From the NCBI RefSeq assembly GCF_004210375.1, contig NC_134831.1:46906035-46970034 (forward strand): a stretch of 64,000 bases of DNA, in the 5' to 3' direction. Both the position numbers and the translations under genes were made by a program. This DNA comes from Tachypleus tridentatus. Taxonomy: Eukaryota; Arthropoda; Merostomata; Xiphosura; Limulidae. The notes under the pieces are model-generated. The model did not search any database and was not told the DNA's origin. It worked only from the letters and a program-made list of their open reading frames with translations. Numbering within the stretch: position 1 is the stretch's first letter; every line of letters starts with the position of its first letter. This document shows, one piece after another, positions 1 to 12,989 of the stretch.

Positions 1-1039
1 TACTTTCACAAACCTTACCAAGATGTTTCATGGATTGTTTAGTGACTTATGGTACATAAATCCTCCTGCCCACGTTTCGTTTTTTGTAAGCTATATGCTT
101 ATATCTACCTTTGAAAGTGTATACATTATAGTACCACTCCAATATCTGTATTATTACCAGTAATAAAAGTTATTTTAAGCCTGAGGAGTTAAAAAGAGTA
201 CCGATATTACAGCAACATGTGACCTGTTCTGGTTTATTTGATCTTTTAATACTAAGTAACTTGGACATTTCATTCTGGGTTGTATAGAGGGGCTTGGATT
301 ATTGTCTAGTACCAAAAAGCTTCCTCTGTGCTTGGGATTAGGCCTATGAGCAACATAACCTTCAGCCTGGAAAACACAGGGTAAATTTTTGAGAGTTACT
401 ACTTTGGGGAAAAAAATAGCATCTTTGATGCTGGGAAATACTATAATTCCTGCAATCTACAAAAACTTTAAATATATGGGTTAAATACTTATATCAAGCA
501 TCAGTTAACCCTTTCTCAACAAGCTTGGTATAAAAACTGAGTTCATATATACATTTGCATAAGTTACGTGTTTATGCTATATCTTTTAATGCAGTACATG
601 AATCTTCACCAAACTTAATAGATTTGTAATAAATATTACATTTCTTTCATACACAAAAATCAGTTTGTTTTTTTTTTTAATGAAGTATGTTTACTAAATA
701 TATGGTTGTAAATGTATTCGGTGAATCATTACTAGTCCGGGTTCAAACTGAGTTACATTATTTTGAAACATAATCATCCCCAAAAACTCAAGTATCATTT
801 GTGTAATCTGCAAAACCTCCTAAATACATTTCAAACTTTTGTTTTCAGTAAAACTTTATATTTTATCTGTTATTTTCTTTACCCTACTCTACAGGAGTTC
901 AGTCAACTTCATTAGCCTTGTAACCACGAAAATATTTAAATCAGTTTTTCTTTGTAGAAAGACTACAAATTGTAAAATAAAATTACTTTCATTTATTCTA
1001 AGTAGCTTTAAACTGGTATCTATTTATAATTACATTTTT
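1..1039. other. No gene seen
   Basis: This is A+T-rich sequence, probably the last visible part of the Rab gene's 3' intron or its flank. The 88-codon open stretch at 839-1105 is a low-complexity, Leu/Phe/Ser-rich frame in T-rich DNA and shows no family motif. I found no phase-matched continuation of the Rab coding exons. Confidence 0.5.
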
Positions 1040-1990
1040 TTTTTTTTATTACCCTACAACTGCCCTTTTAACAGCCTACTATTACTACTACTCATGCCAT
1101 TATAAGATGTAAATCAATTGGGAAATGTAAATCTCGCATTATACCAGCAAATTACATTACCCACAAGCTGGTTCAAGCTGCTAGTGTGAATAGCTCATGA
1201 AACATTATAATTATTTCTGTTAAGATCAGAATAAGAAAAATGAACACTCTTAATTTTACATTTTAATTACTTTTCTAATAATAAATAAATAAACACAAAA
1301 AACAAGAAATAAAGTACTCACCTAACTTTTTGTTTCTGTCAACTATCAACTGAAACTTAACCATACGTATTTTGTACTACTGCCAGTAATGCAAAGAACA
1401 TAGAATAACAACATGCAAAAAAGGAGACAATTTCCACTTTCATAATTTTTGTCTTTCTAACTGTGTGGCAAAAATCATTACAAATTCATCTACACTAATC
1501 ATTATCTTTCCCATGAGAAAGAAGCCTGTACTAACTGAGAAACTAACAATTCTCTGTTCAGAAAACAATGTAATATAATATGCAGTTTGATAGCTGAAAA
1601 CTTTGGTATCCTAGTGGTTATACACAATATAGAATTAAATATAAGAGCAAATGCTTATCAAATTCTAAAAAGAGGATATGACAGGTGGTTGCAACAAGAA
1701 AGGACTGGCTTTTTATTTGATGGCTATGTAACCAAATGAAACTGAAGGTTATAAAAAGTATGGTTTGTCTGAGAAATAATGAATTTAGTGTTATTTATGT
1801 TAAATTTCTTACTTACTGGAATGGTGATGAATAAAATAGAGATGAAAGGATGCCTAGAAAAAATGTCATTTCTCACACTAGGGAAAATAAGTTTTTTTAA
1901 ATATTACCTTTTAAATTAAAAAATTTGTATACTATTAAAACATGGATTATTAGGTAAGATTTTATGCTATACTAATTGGTGTAACAAACA
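1040..1990. repeat. Copy 1 of a diverged ~0.95-kb repeat pair
   Basis: This segment is collinear with 25760-26720 in the same direction. Landmarks in both are 'catgccatt', 'ttgggaaatgt', 'ttatctttcccatga', 'aactgagaaac-aacaattct', 'attca-gaaaac-atg', and near the right end 'ggattattag-taagattttat-ct-tactaattgg'. Similarity is maybe 60-70 percent with gaps. No transposon protein is seen in it. It is either an old non-coding repeat or a segmental duplication. Confidence 0.65.
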
Positions 1991-2383
1991 AAAAGTTGTT
2001 TAATTCAATTTTAAAAATAACTCTATAAAGGATCAAGACATGCACAGTTAGACCCACCTGTAGCTAAAGCATTGAATAAGTCTTTCACTTTGGATATTAT
2101 TTTATTCAAGAATTTGTCAAAGATGGTACAAAAACAATTATCATCACTGAAAAAGTCTTACCAATAATAATGTTTGACAAGTTTGAAAAATGTTAAAAGT
2201 AACAACTCCATACAGAAAGTTCCACTAGTCATGTTTTCTAGAATTTTTTACTAGTAACGCTTATTTTAAAGTAACAAAATTTATTGTATATTTAAACCAA
2301 ATTTGAAACAATAAAAATAATGTTTTGTTTTTATGTGTATCAATCATATTCTCTATTTAAAAGTTTTGTTTTATATTTATCTG

Positions 2384-2545
2384 TATCATTCATGATTTTA
2401 GAAAGCAGACACTGTGTACACACTGTTATTTGATAAAAATATTAAGTACCATCATTCATGATTTTAGAAAGCAGACGCTGTGTACACACTGTTATTTGAT
2501 AAAAATATTAAGTACCATCATTCATGATTTTAGAAAGCAGACATG
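2384..2545. repeat. 66-bp tandem repeat, two and a third units, plus a partial unit
   Basis: A unit starting CATGATTTTAGAAAGCAGAC begins at 2391, 2457 and 2523, so the period is exactly 66. Units 1 and 2 differ at one base or so (ACACTG against ACGCTG). The third stops after about 20 bases. A further partial unit (GATTTTAGAAAGCAGACACTGTGT) occurs at about 2564-2590. Confidence 0.93.
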
Positions 2546-3441
2546 TTATGCTTATTCTCATTTGATTTTAGAAAGCAGACACTGTGTGTAGATTTGATCT
2601 TATTCTCATTTGGCAGAGATCTTATGTATACTGTAAACATCAGTATCAGTAAGATTATGATGTACACTATACATTAGCACTGTCTGAAAACATCTTATTA
2701 AAACTATGCCACATTTAGTTAAAATCTGATCTCACTGTATGCAGTAGTGTTGTTTAATGAAATGTTAGATAGTCAAGTTTTCAATTTGGGGGTTTGGGAA
2801 TCAGTTTTGATTAATAGTTAGATATAAAACACAAAGTAGAGTTTTGGGAGCCTCAGTCCCTTCAATGAATAAATCATGAAAGTCTGGTATTAGAAAACTA
2901 ACTTGATTGTGTAGCTTAAAAACTGTAATTAGGTCCGAGTGTAATACAATTGAGGAAAGTGAAATATTTTATACAAGTGACTTATAAACCAGTTTTTTGA
3001 GTTAATACACAGACTGTTCTTCACTCTTAATTTGACAAGCATAATTTGGTATCAAAAGCAGGGTCTTTAATCTTTTTCATGTTTAAAAAAGGAGGAACAA
3101 TTTGAAATATTTCAAAGCACCAAGTATGTAGACTAGAGGAATAAAAACTGCTGAAAACAAAAGTCCACCAGCATGGCTGAATCAATTAAGGCTGTAAATT
3201 ACTAACATACTGTACTGACAAAGTAAAAACAAAGTCGAGATTTGTAAGCATACAAACAAGTGTATTAATCAAATCAGCATATGCCTGAATTTACATTAAA
3301 ACAAGAAGAGCTTGACAAACAAGCCTGAATTACAAACCAACAAATTCTGAAAGTTAACAAAAAGATACATCAACAGGCAAGAATAACAAATCAGAAAATA
3401 AAGAAGTGTGTTCAACTGGTGAATTACCCAGCTAAAGCAAT

Positions 3442-3564
3442 ATGTGTGTGTTTTCTTATAGCAAAACCACATCAGGCTATCTGCTGAGACCACCCAGCAG
3501 AACCAAACCCCTGATTTTAGCATTGTAAATCTGTAGACCTACCACTGTACTAGCAGGAGGCCCC
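3442..3564 (-). repeat. tRNA-derived SINE, family B
   Basis: This short SINE has the plus-strand order tgtgtgtg-ttttcttatagcaaa-ccacatc-ggctatctgctgag, then a B-box-like region and ctgattttagca-tgtaaatctgtagac. The tRNA-like head (GTACAGTGGTAGG) is at the right end. The same order recurs at 45.2, 47.8 and 53.4 kb. Confidence 0.75.
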
Positions 3565-3912
3565 AGCTAAAACAATGATGGGTCAAAACCAGTGAAAAAA
3601 ATGATCAAGATTTAAAAATTTGAATCATTTAAAACTGTCACATAAGAACAACAGGCCTAACAGCAGAGTCAAGACTCAGAAAAATAGGTTGAACGGCTGA
3701 ATAAAGACTTTGTCTATTCTATCATCTAGTTGATGTAAGAGTTTGATTTACTGTTGTGCTTGTTCTTCAAACAGATGTGGGATTAGACAGAACAGTTAAA
3801 AACAAGTATATATGAATGAGAAAATAGGCACATCAAAGGATACTATCTTGATTCACCCTGAATAATAGTTCAACATTCTCCAGCCTGATCACATCTCCCA
3901 TAAAAAGAAGAG

Positions 3913-4755
3913 GCACTGAACCACTGCCTCTTCAAGTCGCTTTGTGAAGATTTTGGAAGTGAGCGTTTAGTTTTGCTTTTCCACACGAAGTCCGCTGGCT
4001 ATCACGTGGGAGAGCTTTAACGAGTTTCTTCGAACTGAAAGTCAAAACTTTTCTGAAAGAACATGACTATGATCTGTCCAGAGAAAGAGAATCACAAGAA
4101 TTCAAGCAAATGCTAGCCTATTTGAGTGATATTTTCACTCGTATGAATGACCTGAGTATCTCTTCAAGGGAAAAACAAACATATTGAAATGCTGCAAAAA
4201 GTGAAATGCTTTCAAAGTTACATCTTTGGTGTCAACAAGTTAAAAGAGAGAATCTTTCAAATTTTCCATCACTCGAAGAAATGGTAGGTGAGGATGAGTC
4301 CCTAATTCCATGTGTGTGTGAAGAAATTGTGGATCATTTGGAAATACTATCAAAGTCATTTGATGGATATTTTGGAGGAGAACTGGATACTTTTGAAGAA
4401 TGGATTATGAATCCATACTCCTTCAATTTGAATAATATATCAGATGATGAACTCAAGGAAGATCAACTGCACACAAATTGAGTTCTTGAAATGCAGTTTG
4501 AAAGGAAAACACTTTGGAACAATATTGGTGTTTGGCAATGAACATGTTTCCAAGACATTGTGAAAAAGCACTAAATGTGCTCATCCCATTCGTGACGACA
4601 TACTTATACAAGTTTGGATTTAGTGCCCTTTTATCAATCAAGACAAAATATAGAAATCGCTTAGGTGTACAGGAAGACTAGCGGATTGCTATCAGCAACA
4701 AAGTGCCACGCCTTGAAAAACTCGTAAGAAGTAAACAGGAACAAAAGAGTTAAAT
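3913..4755 (+). pseudogene. hAT-family transposase relic (ZBED/FAM200-like)
   Basis: Three frames together give the C-terminal half of a hAT transposase of the type related to vertebrate ZBED5/FAM200 proteins. They hold SLCEDFGSERLVLLFHTKSA (about 3925), an internal MLAYLSDIFTRMNDLSI stretch (about 4110), a 91-codon open stretch (4206-4481), then VTTYLYKFGFSALLSIKTKYRNRL (about 4590-4660). The last is the conserved hAT dimerisation region. Frameshifts and stops make it dead. No BED finger or N-terminal half is seen. The sequence 'aggggtgca' near 4974 and 5000 may belong to a decayed terminal repeat. Confidence 0.82.
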
Positions 4756-7687
4756 TTAAATTGGCTTATAAACATTTGAACATTTCAAATTCAAAAAAAT
4801 TTCATTTCATACATGGATGAAAATTTGTTTTTTGTAGGGTTTATGTAACTTTTAGTTTGTTGTAATATTTTTTCTTTTCCAAATGCTTCCTTTTTGTTTA
4901 TATATCATTAAAAACTAATTATAAAATTTTGTTTTGGCCACCTTCACTTTATTCTTAAATAAATAATTACTGTAGGGGTGCAAGAACATTAAAATTTTTT
5001 AGGGGTGCAGGGCATAAAAAAAAAGATTACTTTAGCACAAAAAAAAAAAAAGGAAGCAGAAATTATCATCCAGAACATGAAACATCACAAATGTATCAAG
5101 AAGTCAAGGTCAATGATCTTCAAATGTTCTGGTCACAAAAAAAGTCTGCTCAATTTTTTTGAGCTTTTCAACACCTTAGAACAACCTAATACTGAATACA
5201 TCTGCACCATTACAAAAACAACAAAGATAACAAAGTAACAGCACATTACTGCAGAACATTGAGCAAACCTGAATGCAATTACTGTGATACCAGAGAAGAA
5301 CAAATGGCTGTGATCAGTGCTTTACATAATTCCCATCAATATTTCTATCAAAAACCATTCCTGACTCTCGGATCATGCTGCTTCATGCTGGCTTCATAGC
5401 CTTAAAAGATCTAAAGAATAATTAGCCAGAATAGGGTGACATTTTTCCAAATTAAAAAACCAGGACAGTCTAGCTCCTAATTCAAAAATGGTTATTACAA
5501 ATTTGAAATAATTTAATTCTTAATTTATTGAATTGTTCCAAACAATAAACATTGGTATTGTTTTTTAAATAATTAACTACTTTTTTGTGACACAAAATGA
5601 GTGAGCAAACATTATCAAATTATACATGTAGATAATTTTAATTAACCAATTTATTTTAAAATAGGCTACTGCATACCTTAGATTAATTATAAATCCATAA
5701 TTTGATACAACTACTTTTACATTTTAGCATTACTTTAAAAAGAGTTGTTTTATCAAGAATAAATGGAACAGTTTATTTTAATTAAATAGTCAAAATAATC
5801 AGTACACAATTATGTAAAGCATGTTTTGATGGTGAGCACTGACTTGTCTTCACATTTACACCTGTGCAGACTTTAGTTTCTCACCATGCACATATGGTAC
5901 TTTTGAGAGAGCAGCACCAGAAGAGTATATAAATCAAAAAGTAACAAGCCAATTGTGGCTATTAAATTCTTCATTTGATATCACTGATAGCAATATCTTT
6001 ATCGTAAAACCAGGACATTTTGTGCAGGACTTTCCTGGTAAAACCAAAATGTCTAATCACCTGAAGTCAGAATAATTAGAAAGATAGAGTAGTACCATTA
6101 AAAAACAGAATATCATGCAGGCAGGGTTTATAGTAATGCATATAGTATTAGTTGACAACCTTGTCTGGAATAATGCAAGTACAGTAAGAAAAAGGTACAA
6201 CCACTACTTACAGAAATATTGATCCAGATAATGATTTGTTCCAAGAACAAAACAAAGAATACATTGAAGTAAAAAACTACTGTGCTCTCATTAACATATA
6301 CTGGACTCAGTTCAATGACAGAATATTAAGCAACTAAATACAGCTGAGACTTGAATGATTACTAAAATGTACAGAATAACACAAGCTATGTACACTTGGT
6401 GCTTGGGACAGAGTTTAAGATTTTACATGAACATAACTATATCAAGACAACTAACTGCATGGTGATAAACAAAGTATACAACTATACTTATGAGATTAAG
6501 CATGCAAATAATTTATGTGCAACTTCACTATACCTAGTGACAATAAACAGAAAAGTTTTTACTTTTTAACACCACACCTCTTCTTACTTTCCTGAAGTGG
6601 TATGCTGATGGGGTAAACACTTGCAAAGCTGTATTTGTATTCTTTATCAGTTATATATAAAAGCCTTTTAACCATTTTGAGTAAACACTAACAAAACCAA
6701 CACATTGATACTTGCAAATATTGATGCTGTTATTAATCATTTTATCAACCTAACAAAAATACAATTTTTTCTACTATGTACTTTATATCATGATCAGTTA
6801 TGCTGCAATTGCTAAATTGCCTTTGTAAAGCCTAGAAAAAGAAAATTTATTTACAAAAATTGTGAAAATCCTAGAAAAACAAGCCACAACTCAAAGTTTT
6901 CTAAAGGCTAAGAAAAACAGTTTTATAGTATATCTTGATTAAATCTGAAAAAAGCCTCACAAAATAAGTCATGCCTTTTTTTTTTTTTTAAATGTTCAGA
7001 GAACAAAGCCACATTTATCAATCAACTTTAGTCTAATAATACATTTGTTAAAAGTACCAATATGAAATTTAAAAACTGAAAGTAATAATTTCAGATTTGA
7101 TAGAACAATGAAAAAACATTTCTTTGGACACTATACTTCAATACCATTTAATAATTAAACAAAAACCAAAAATAAACTTTAAATAAATCCTACCCAACTA
7201 AAATTTTTCTGGCAATGCCACCACAACCACATAAATTCATTTATTGGGCTAATGTTTTGCAATGATAAATAAAAAACGACTTATGGAGTCCCCATTATGC
7301 TGATTCAAAGTAACATACTCCTGGCTCTTTTGACACTAGAATATAATTGTGTGTAAAATAATGACCAATTTTATTCCCATCATAATCTTTCCACAGTTAC
7401 TTAGCTGCAGATTGTGAAAGGTAGTAGGAGTTGAAATGTTGTACATGTAAACACTCAACTCCTTACCATTAATTGATTTTCCACAACTAATGATTAGTTT
7501 CAACTTTAAAATCTTTTCTAGTAAATTTGATATCCCCAATGCATTTGGGAGCTATTACCACAGACAATATCTGTTAAGGCTTTAAGGTAATGACTGGGGT
7601 TTATAATGAATTTTGCAAAAAACTTCTTAAATGTTCATTTTATGTAAAGTTTATTATTGTTTTATACTTCTGATTTTAATCACCCCC
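4756..7687. other. Non-coding, repeat-poor stretch
   Basis: It holds decayed, A-rich DNA. 'aggggtgca' repeats at 4974 and 5000 may be the edge of the hAT relic. Otherwise I recognise only the repeat copy at 7336-7570. Confidence 0.4.
7336..7570. repeat. Copy 1 of a diverged ~230-base repeat pair
   Basis: It is collinear with 31470-31690: 'ggagttgaaatgt', then 'actcc-taacc/taccattaattgattttcca', 'tatccccaat' and 'ac-atatct/actatct'. The distance between copies is about 24.1 kb, similar to the 24.7 kb of the other pair. Confidence 0.55.
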
Positions 7688-7698
7688 TAACAATTAGT

Positions 7699-7980
7699 TT
7701 GGTTGTGTGTTTGTTTTTGAAATTCACACAAAGCTACTTGAGGGCTATCTGGGCTAGCCATCCCTAATTTAGCAGTGTAAGACTAGAGGAAAAGCAGCTA
7801 GTCATCACCACCCACTGCCAACTCTTGGGCTATTCTTTTACCAACAAACAGTGGGATTGACCGTCACATTATAACCCCCCACGGCTGAAAGGGCGAGCAT
7901 GTTTGGCGCGACGGGGATGCGAACCCGCGACCCTCAGATTAGAAGTCGCACGCCTTAACATGCTTGGCCATGTCAGGCCC
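7699..7980 (-). repeat. tRNA-derived SINE, family A, with target-site duplication
   Basis: This is a near-complete copy of the commonest SINE in the window. The tRNA-like head lies at the right (TGGCCAAGC A-box-like; GGTTCGCATCC B box, 7915-7925 on the plus strand), and the conserved body has 'ctaatttagcagtgtaag'. An 11-bp direct repeat TAACAATTAGT flanks it (7688-7698 and 7981-7991). Confidence 0.9.
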
Positions 7981-8264
7981 TAACAATTAGTGTAATTAAT
8001 GTAAGTAATAGTTACAAAACTATTTCATTATATGTACACAGACACTAAACCTGGGGATTAAAGTTGTTAGAAATACAGAACAACTTCACATAGCAGAGAA
8101 AGAAATAAACATTAAAAAAAATAAAAAGACAATCTAGAAAAATGTATAAAAAACTGAACTGTTTAGTAATACCCAAATGACTTAAAACAACCCTATTTAA
8201 AATTGTTTTTGATTGTGGTTGTTTGATTGGTGTTGATATAAGCAAGTGTTCAACAGAATGATCA

Positions 8265-9290
8265 ACTTCAACACGCTGAGTTACAGGTCTGTCTTGATCT
8301 TTAATCAAGATGCCCCGCAAGTGATCTCATATGTTCATTTAGCTTTTTGCTGGTTTCTCCTATATCGATTTGGTCAGAGTTATTACAAATAATACAATAA
8401 ATTAAACATTTAAATGTACCAGCAAAATGGCTTTTCACAGAATACCTTGATGTACAGTCCCCATCAGATGTCCTATATCCAGTATAAGGGAAAACATTGC
8501 AACTAGTTCTTTGACAATTGTACATACCAACTTAAGTAGCAGACGTTAGTCATGTGTTGTTCACAAGTTGACGATAGACCAGAAAATCTCATTTAAGAAA
8601 CATTACAAGTTTGTTAGGGAACATGTGACCAATAATGTGGAAGTTGTCAACTAATGTACATGTTATCTGTGTGTGCTGATTTGGTGCAACATAAATGTAA
8701 GAGGAACATGATGATCAGTAAAAGTAACAGTGTCAGTTGAAAGAAGGTTAGATGCATGTAGTTCTAAGTTTAGAACTGTCTATGGTATGGGTGTTATAAT
8801 TACTGATAATGACTTAAACTTAAATTTGGACATTTTTTATTGTTAGCAGATTATCTTCAGTGTGATGAAAAGAAGTATGGCAGACATTTTTCAAAAACTG
8901 AAACATGCTGATACATTTGCTATTTTAATCTTGGTCATTACAGCAGAGCCTAGGCAATCTGGTGAGTTGTAATATGGGAATGTTTTATAGATATATTGAG
9001 GAAGACTGGAGTGAAAAATGTAAGTAGGGTTGCATGTCTGTCAGTCTGTAATATACAGACATCACAAGTTTACCATTATCAGTTATGGAAATATTTATGT
9101 CAAGAAAACAAATGGTTTGGTTAGAAACAGAAGATGTATTGAAGTGATGAGTAAAAGGATTGAACAAATTAAAGAGATCTCATTCATCAATAGTGCAGGT
9201 AACTATACTGAAAACATCATCAGTATATCTAAAGCATAAGAAAGGGTAACTATGCAGTTCCAAAATACACAATCTTCAATGTAGCCAAGA
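8265..9290 (-). mobile_element. Penelope-like element relic (reverse transcriptase end and GIY-YIG)
   Basis: Going leftward, an open stretch at 9167-8985 reads ICFLDINISITDNGKLVMSVYYRLTDMQPYLHF, as at the end of Penelope-like reverse transcriptases (FLDxxI, Sv-Y-K-Tdt-yLh). About 450 bases later, 8525-8301 holds NVFPYTGYRTSDGD, HFAGTFKCLIYCIICN and IDIGETSKKLNEHMRSL, a GIY-YIG endonuclease with the usual xIGET and R/H core. The order RT then GIY-YIG is that of Penelope-like elements. It is broken by stops and has no intact ends. Confidence 0.75.
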
Positions 9291-9433
9291 GGTTAACATT
9301 GGAAGTACCCATACCTACATTACTTAATAGAATTTGGTGTCAAAAGAAGACATTGATAAAAATTCAGATAACTTAATCAGGCCTTCAGAAGGTGGATCCA
9401 GGGTATTCCTTCTGTCAAGGTAGTGGTTTAGGG

Positions 9434-12400
9434 TTCGTTGTTTTGGTGTTTTATGGTGCAAAGCAACTAGGCTATTTGTTGCCAAACATCGGGTAAAAAG
9501 TTAAAATTAAAGTAAAATTATTAAAATTCATAAAAGGAAATTAAAGTAATACAAAACAAGGTTTAATTTATGAAATAAAAATTGGATTTAATGATATTTA
9601 TATTTTTAAATCTAGTCTACAGCAGTAAGAGAAAAACTACAGTAATACAAGTTGTAAAGGACACTCTGATTTTTTAACTTTCCTGTTAGTCATCCTGGTG
9701 AGTTATGTCCATTCAACTTATGCTACAGTGTTAGTCACCTGAAGTTGTCCTTTCCAGTCCTGGTCGAGTTATTTAACATTATGGCTGTTTTCAGAAAGTA
9801 ATAAAAGTTTTAAAAGACTTGTAGCAAAATTTTAATTATTCTAACTTGCCAGGATGACAGAAGGGAAGTTCAAACAGCAGCATTAGTCACCTGAAGTTGG
9901 CGTATCCAGTCCTGGTTTCGAGTTGACATTACAGCCATTTTTTAATTTCAAATCAAACTAAATGTACTTTGATTCTTAAGAGAGAATCACATTAAAAAGA
10001 TTAATGGTCTTTAAGAAACTAAAAACATTTGTAAGGTAGACAGTGTCCCAATCGCCAATAACACTGTCTAATGTTGCAGATAAACCCTGGGACAAAACAT
10101 GCCTGAAATGGTGCCGTCATTGAGAGTTGTAATGATGGCAAGACAGTAAAATGTGGCTTATTGTGATCCGAGTGTTACACAAACTACACACTGATGTTCT
10201 CTTTATCTGGAACTGATGCAAGTTAAAAACTGTGACCAATGCATAGTCTAGTTAGAACAACTTCTTCTTTCTGATCCTTATGGAAGCAAGACAGCCAAAG
10301 TCCTATATAGGGTTTCATTTGGAAAAGCTTATTTTCACATTGCTCACTCCAATTTGACTGCCAGCTGGCACAGAGCCAAGCATTGCATACAGGACCATAA
10401 TCCATGTATGGAACAGTCACAGCAGTGATAGTGCCAAAACACATAGTTTTAGCTGTGGAGTTGGCAAGCCCATTCCTGCAAATACCAATGTGGCCTGGAA
10501 TCCAAAAAACTGGATAGAAGTAGATGTTAAAAAGAAAAGGGGCAATCGGTTTTGAATATTGGCGAGAACAAGGTAAGAACTAACACAAAGAGACACCAAG
10601 ACCAGTAGAGAATTAAGCGAATCAGTATAAATAGTGCAGTTTTAGTACTTCTTAGCTTCTATGTGATCCATGGCAAGAGAAATGGGATACAGTTAAGCAG
10701 TGAACATAAAAGCTGTAGACGGGATTCTGTGTGCAACCACCGAACCACAATAAACCATGCCATTCCTTCTATTCCTTTTTATACATGCTTTTCCAAAACA
10801 TACGATCTGCTATTGTTCCTTTTGGCCTTCCTATCCAGGTGCAGTTGGACGAATTGGGTCTGCCTTTGAAAAGCATGGCCCACCAAGGAAGGAAAACAAC
10901 CCCAGGTAGGATGGTTTGGTGAGAAGCAGAGTTTTGAAGCATACAGTAAAGACAGTTACAAATAACAGATGTGCAGAGAAGGTTCATGAAACTGTTTATA
11001 AAGCTCTGAACTGGGGAAGCACAGAAAGAGCTAGTACAGAGCCAAAATCCTCGATGATGAATGGGGTCCAGCATCTTTAAGGCCGAGGTCCTGGCAGAGC
11101 CACAAACCAGTGATCCATAGTTGAATTTCAATCGAATAAGAGCACAATATATCTTTAGCATAGAACATCGATCTGCTCCCCAAGTGGTGGAAGAGAAGAC
11201 ATGAAGGATGTTCAGTGCTCTTGTACATTTGACTCACAGCTACGGTCAAAGATAAGCCCCTAGAACTTTGTCTCGGGGACCACAGGCAGCACAACTTCAC
11301 CAATGCACAGTTCAGGATCAGGATGAATACCCCATTGGCAGCAAAAGTGCAAGCAAACAGTTTTAGAGAGAGAAAAGTTAAAACCATTTGCTGTGATCCA
11401 CTTCAGTGAACAATTAATGGCAGTCTGTAGCTGCCACTCAATATACCTCATGTTTGATGACTAACATGAGATGTGAAAGTCGTTGATATAGCACTCGTTC
11501 ACAATAGTCAGAGGGAGTTGTTCAGGGATGGCAATCTTGTACTGAAAAGTGTGACACTCAAAACAGTCCTAAGCTACTCCAAATTCCTGTAGAAAAGAAC
11601 GGGAAAGTGTCAAACCCATGCAAACTTGGAATCGTCTGTCCATTGAAAAATTAAAAAAATGGGCAAATGGCCACATAACTCATATAAATGGAGATCTCAC
11701 AAAATGCCATACCTCCATGTTGTATCATAAGCCTTCTCAATGTCAAAGAACATTGATACAAGATGTTGTCATTTGAGAAAGGCCTCTCTGATTGATGTTT
11801 TAAGTCAAATCAGATGGTCCATTGGTGGAGCACTGTTGTCGGAACCCACACTGGGTGGGTGAGAGCAGGTTGTTTGATTTGAGAAACCAAACAAGACGAG
11901 CATTAACCATCCTCTCTAAGGTCTTACAGGAACAGTTCAAAAGTAATTGGACAGTAGTTCAAAGGAATCTTCGGATCCTTCTCAGACTTAGAGAAAGATA
12001 GGACAATAGCCTAGCATCAGGAAAAATATTCTACTGCCATATCAAGTTCAAAACAATCAGAAGAATAGCAAGAGAAGCAGGAGATAGATGGTGCAGCATT
12101 TTATAGCATACATCTTCAGGTCTGACCAATATACTGCCAGACCAATGAAGGGTCAGTTTCAGTTCCACCAGTGTAAAGGGTCAATCAGCTCAAAAGGAAA
12201 GAGATGATTGCTCTGCCCAAGTCTTGATAGCCAAGAAGATAGAAGATGAAGCAGAAGTGCTCGATACCTGGCAAAAGCTTTCACCTAGAGTATCAGCAAT
12301 GTTCTGGGTATCAGCTATTTCCTGACCATCAGAGAGCAAGATCAAGAGGGGGGGGACAGAATTATACTGCCCACTCACTTTTTGAATCTTGTCCCACGAC

Positions 12401-12976
12401 TTTGGAACTGATGATAGAAGATATGACGGTTGTGAACTTAATCCCAGATTCCTTCTGGCTTTGACGTCTTTCCCATCAAGCATACGTGCGAGTCTGATGG
12501 AGAGGATGCAGTTCATGAGTGTAAGATACCTACAAAAAGTATCCCAGGCCCGTTTTTGAACCTTCCATGCCATGTGGCAGGCAGTAGTCCACCACGGACA
12601 AAGATATCGTGGAAAACAATTCAAGGTTTTAGGAATACATTGAGCAGCTGCCTGTATAATACACTCAGTTACTGCTGCAGTCATCTATTACAGATAGCTT
12701 ACAGATGATAACAGGATCAAGTTCTGGGAGAGCAGTCAAAGAGGGTCAGTTTGCTTGATCCAGCTTCCATCATCATGCCCATCTACAAGAATTCAAGGCC
12801 AAAGTGGTGTGTTAGGGTTGGACGCCTGAACCACCAGGATCCTCTCCTCCCCTTCACAGCTCACCATTCAAAGCAAACATGTGGGTGAATGTTTAGATCC
12901 CAGAGGAGGTAAACTGAAAAAATAGAACCATCCCTGGGAGGTCCCCTCACCACATACAGGAATCAACACCAAAGGG
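9434..12976 (-). mobile_element. Internally deleted copy of the same LINE
   Basis: This 3.5-kb copy matches both ends of the element at 35.8-41.8 kb. Its 5' end (12.80-12.98 kb) matches 41.63-41.81 kb, and its 3' end matches 35.85-36.3 kb. About 2.2 kb covering ORF1 and most of the endonuclease is missing, with the junction near 12.75-12.78 kb. A probable target-site duplication, tgKtttaggg, flanks it (9424-9433 and 12977-12986, 9 of 10 bases equal). Pieces of reverse transcriptase (around 11.0-11.5 kb), RNase H (10.4-10.7 kb) and the C-terminal domain (10.2-10.4 kb) remain, all broken. Confidence 0.9.
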
Positions 12977-12989
12977 TGTTTTAGGGCCT

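Noticed and set aside
839..1105. 88-codon hydrophobic open stretch
   Set aside because: It is low-complexity T-rich sequence translated as Leu, Phe and Ser. It resembles no protein family.
1319..1383. Minus-strand exon-like stretch MVKFQLIVDRNKKL with a GTGAGT donor
   Set aside because: It does not continue the Rab frame (reading in phase hits a stop after seven codons). It lies inside the 0.95-kb repeat, whose other copy lacks the open frame.
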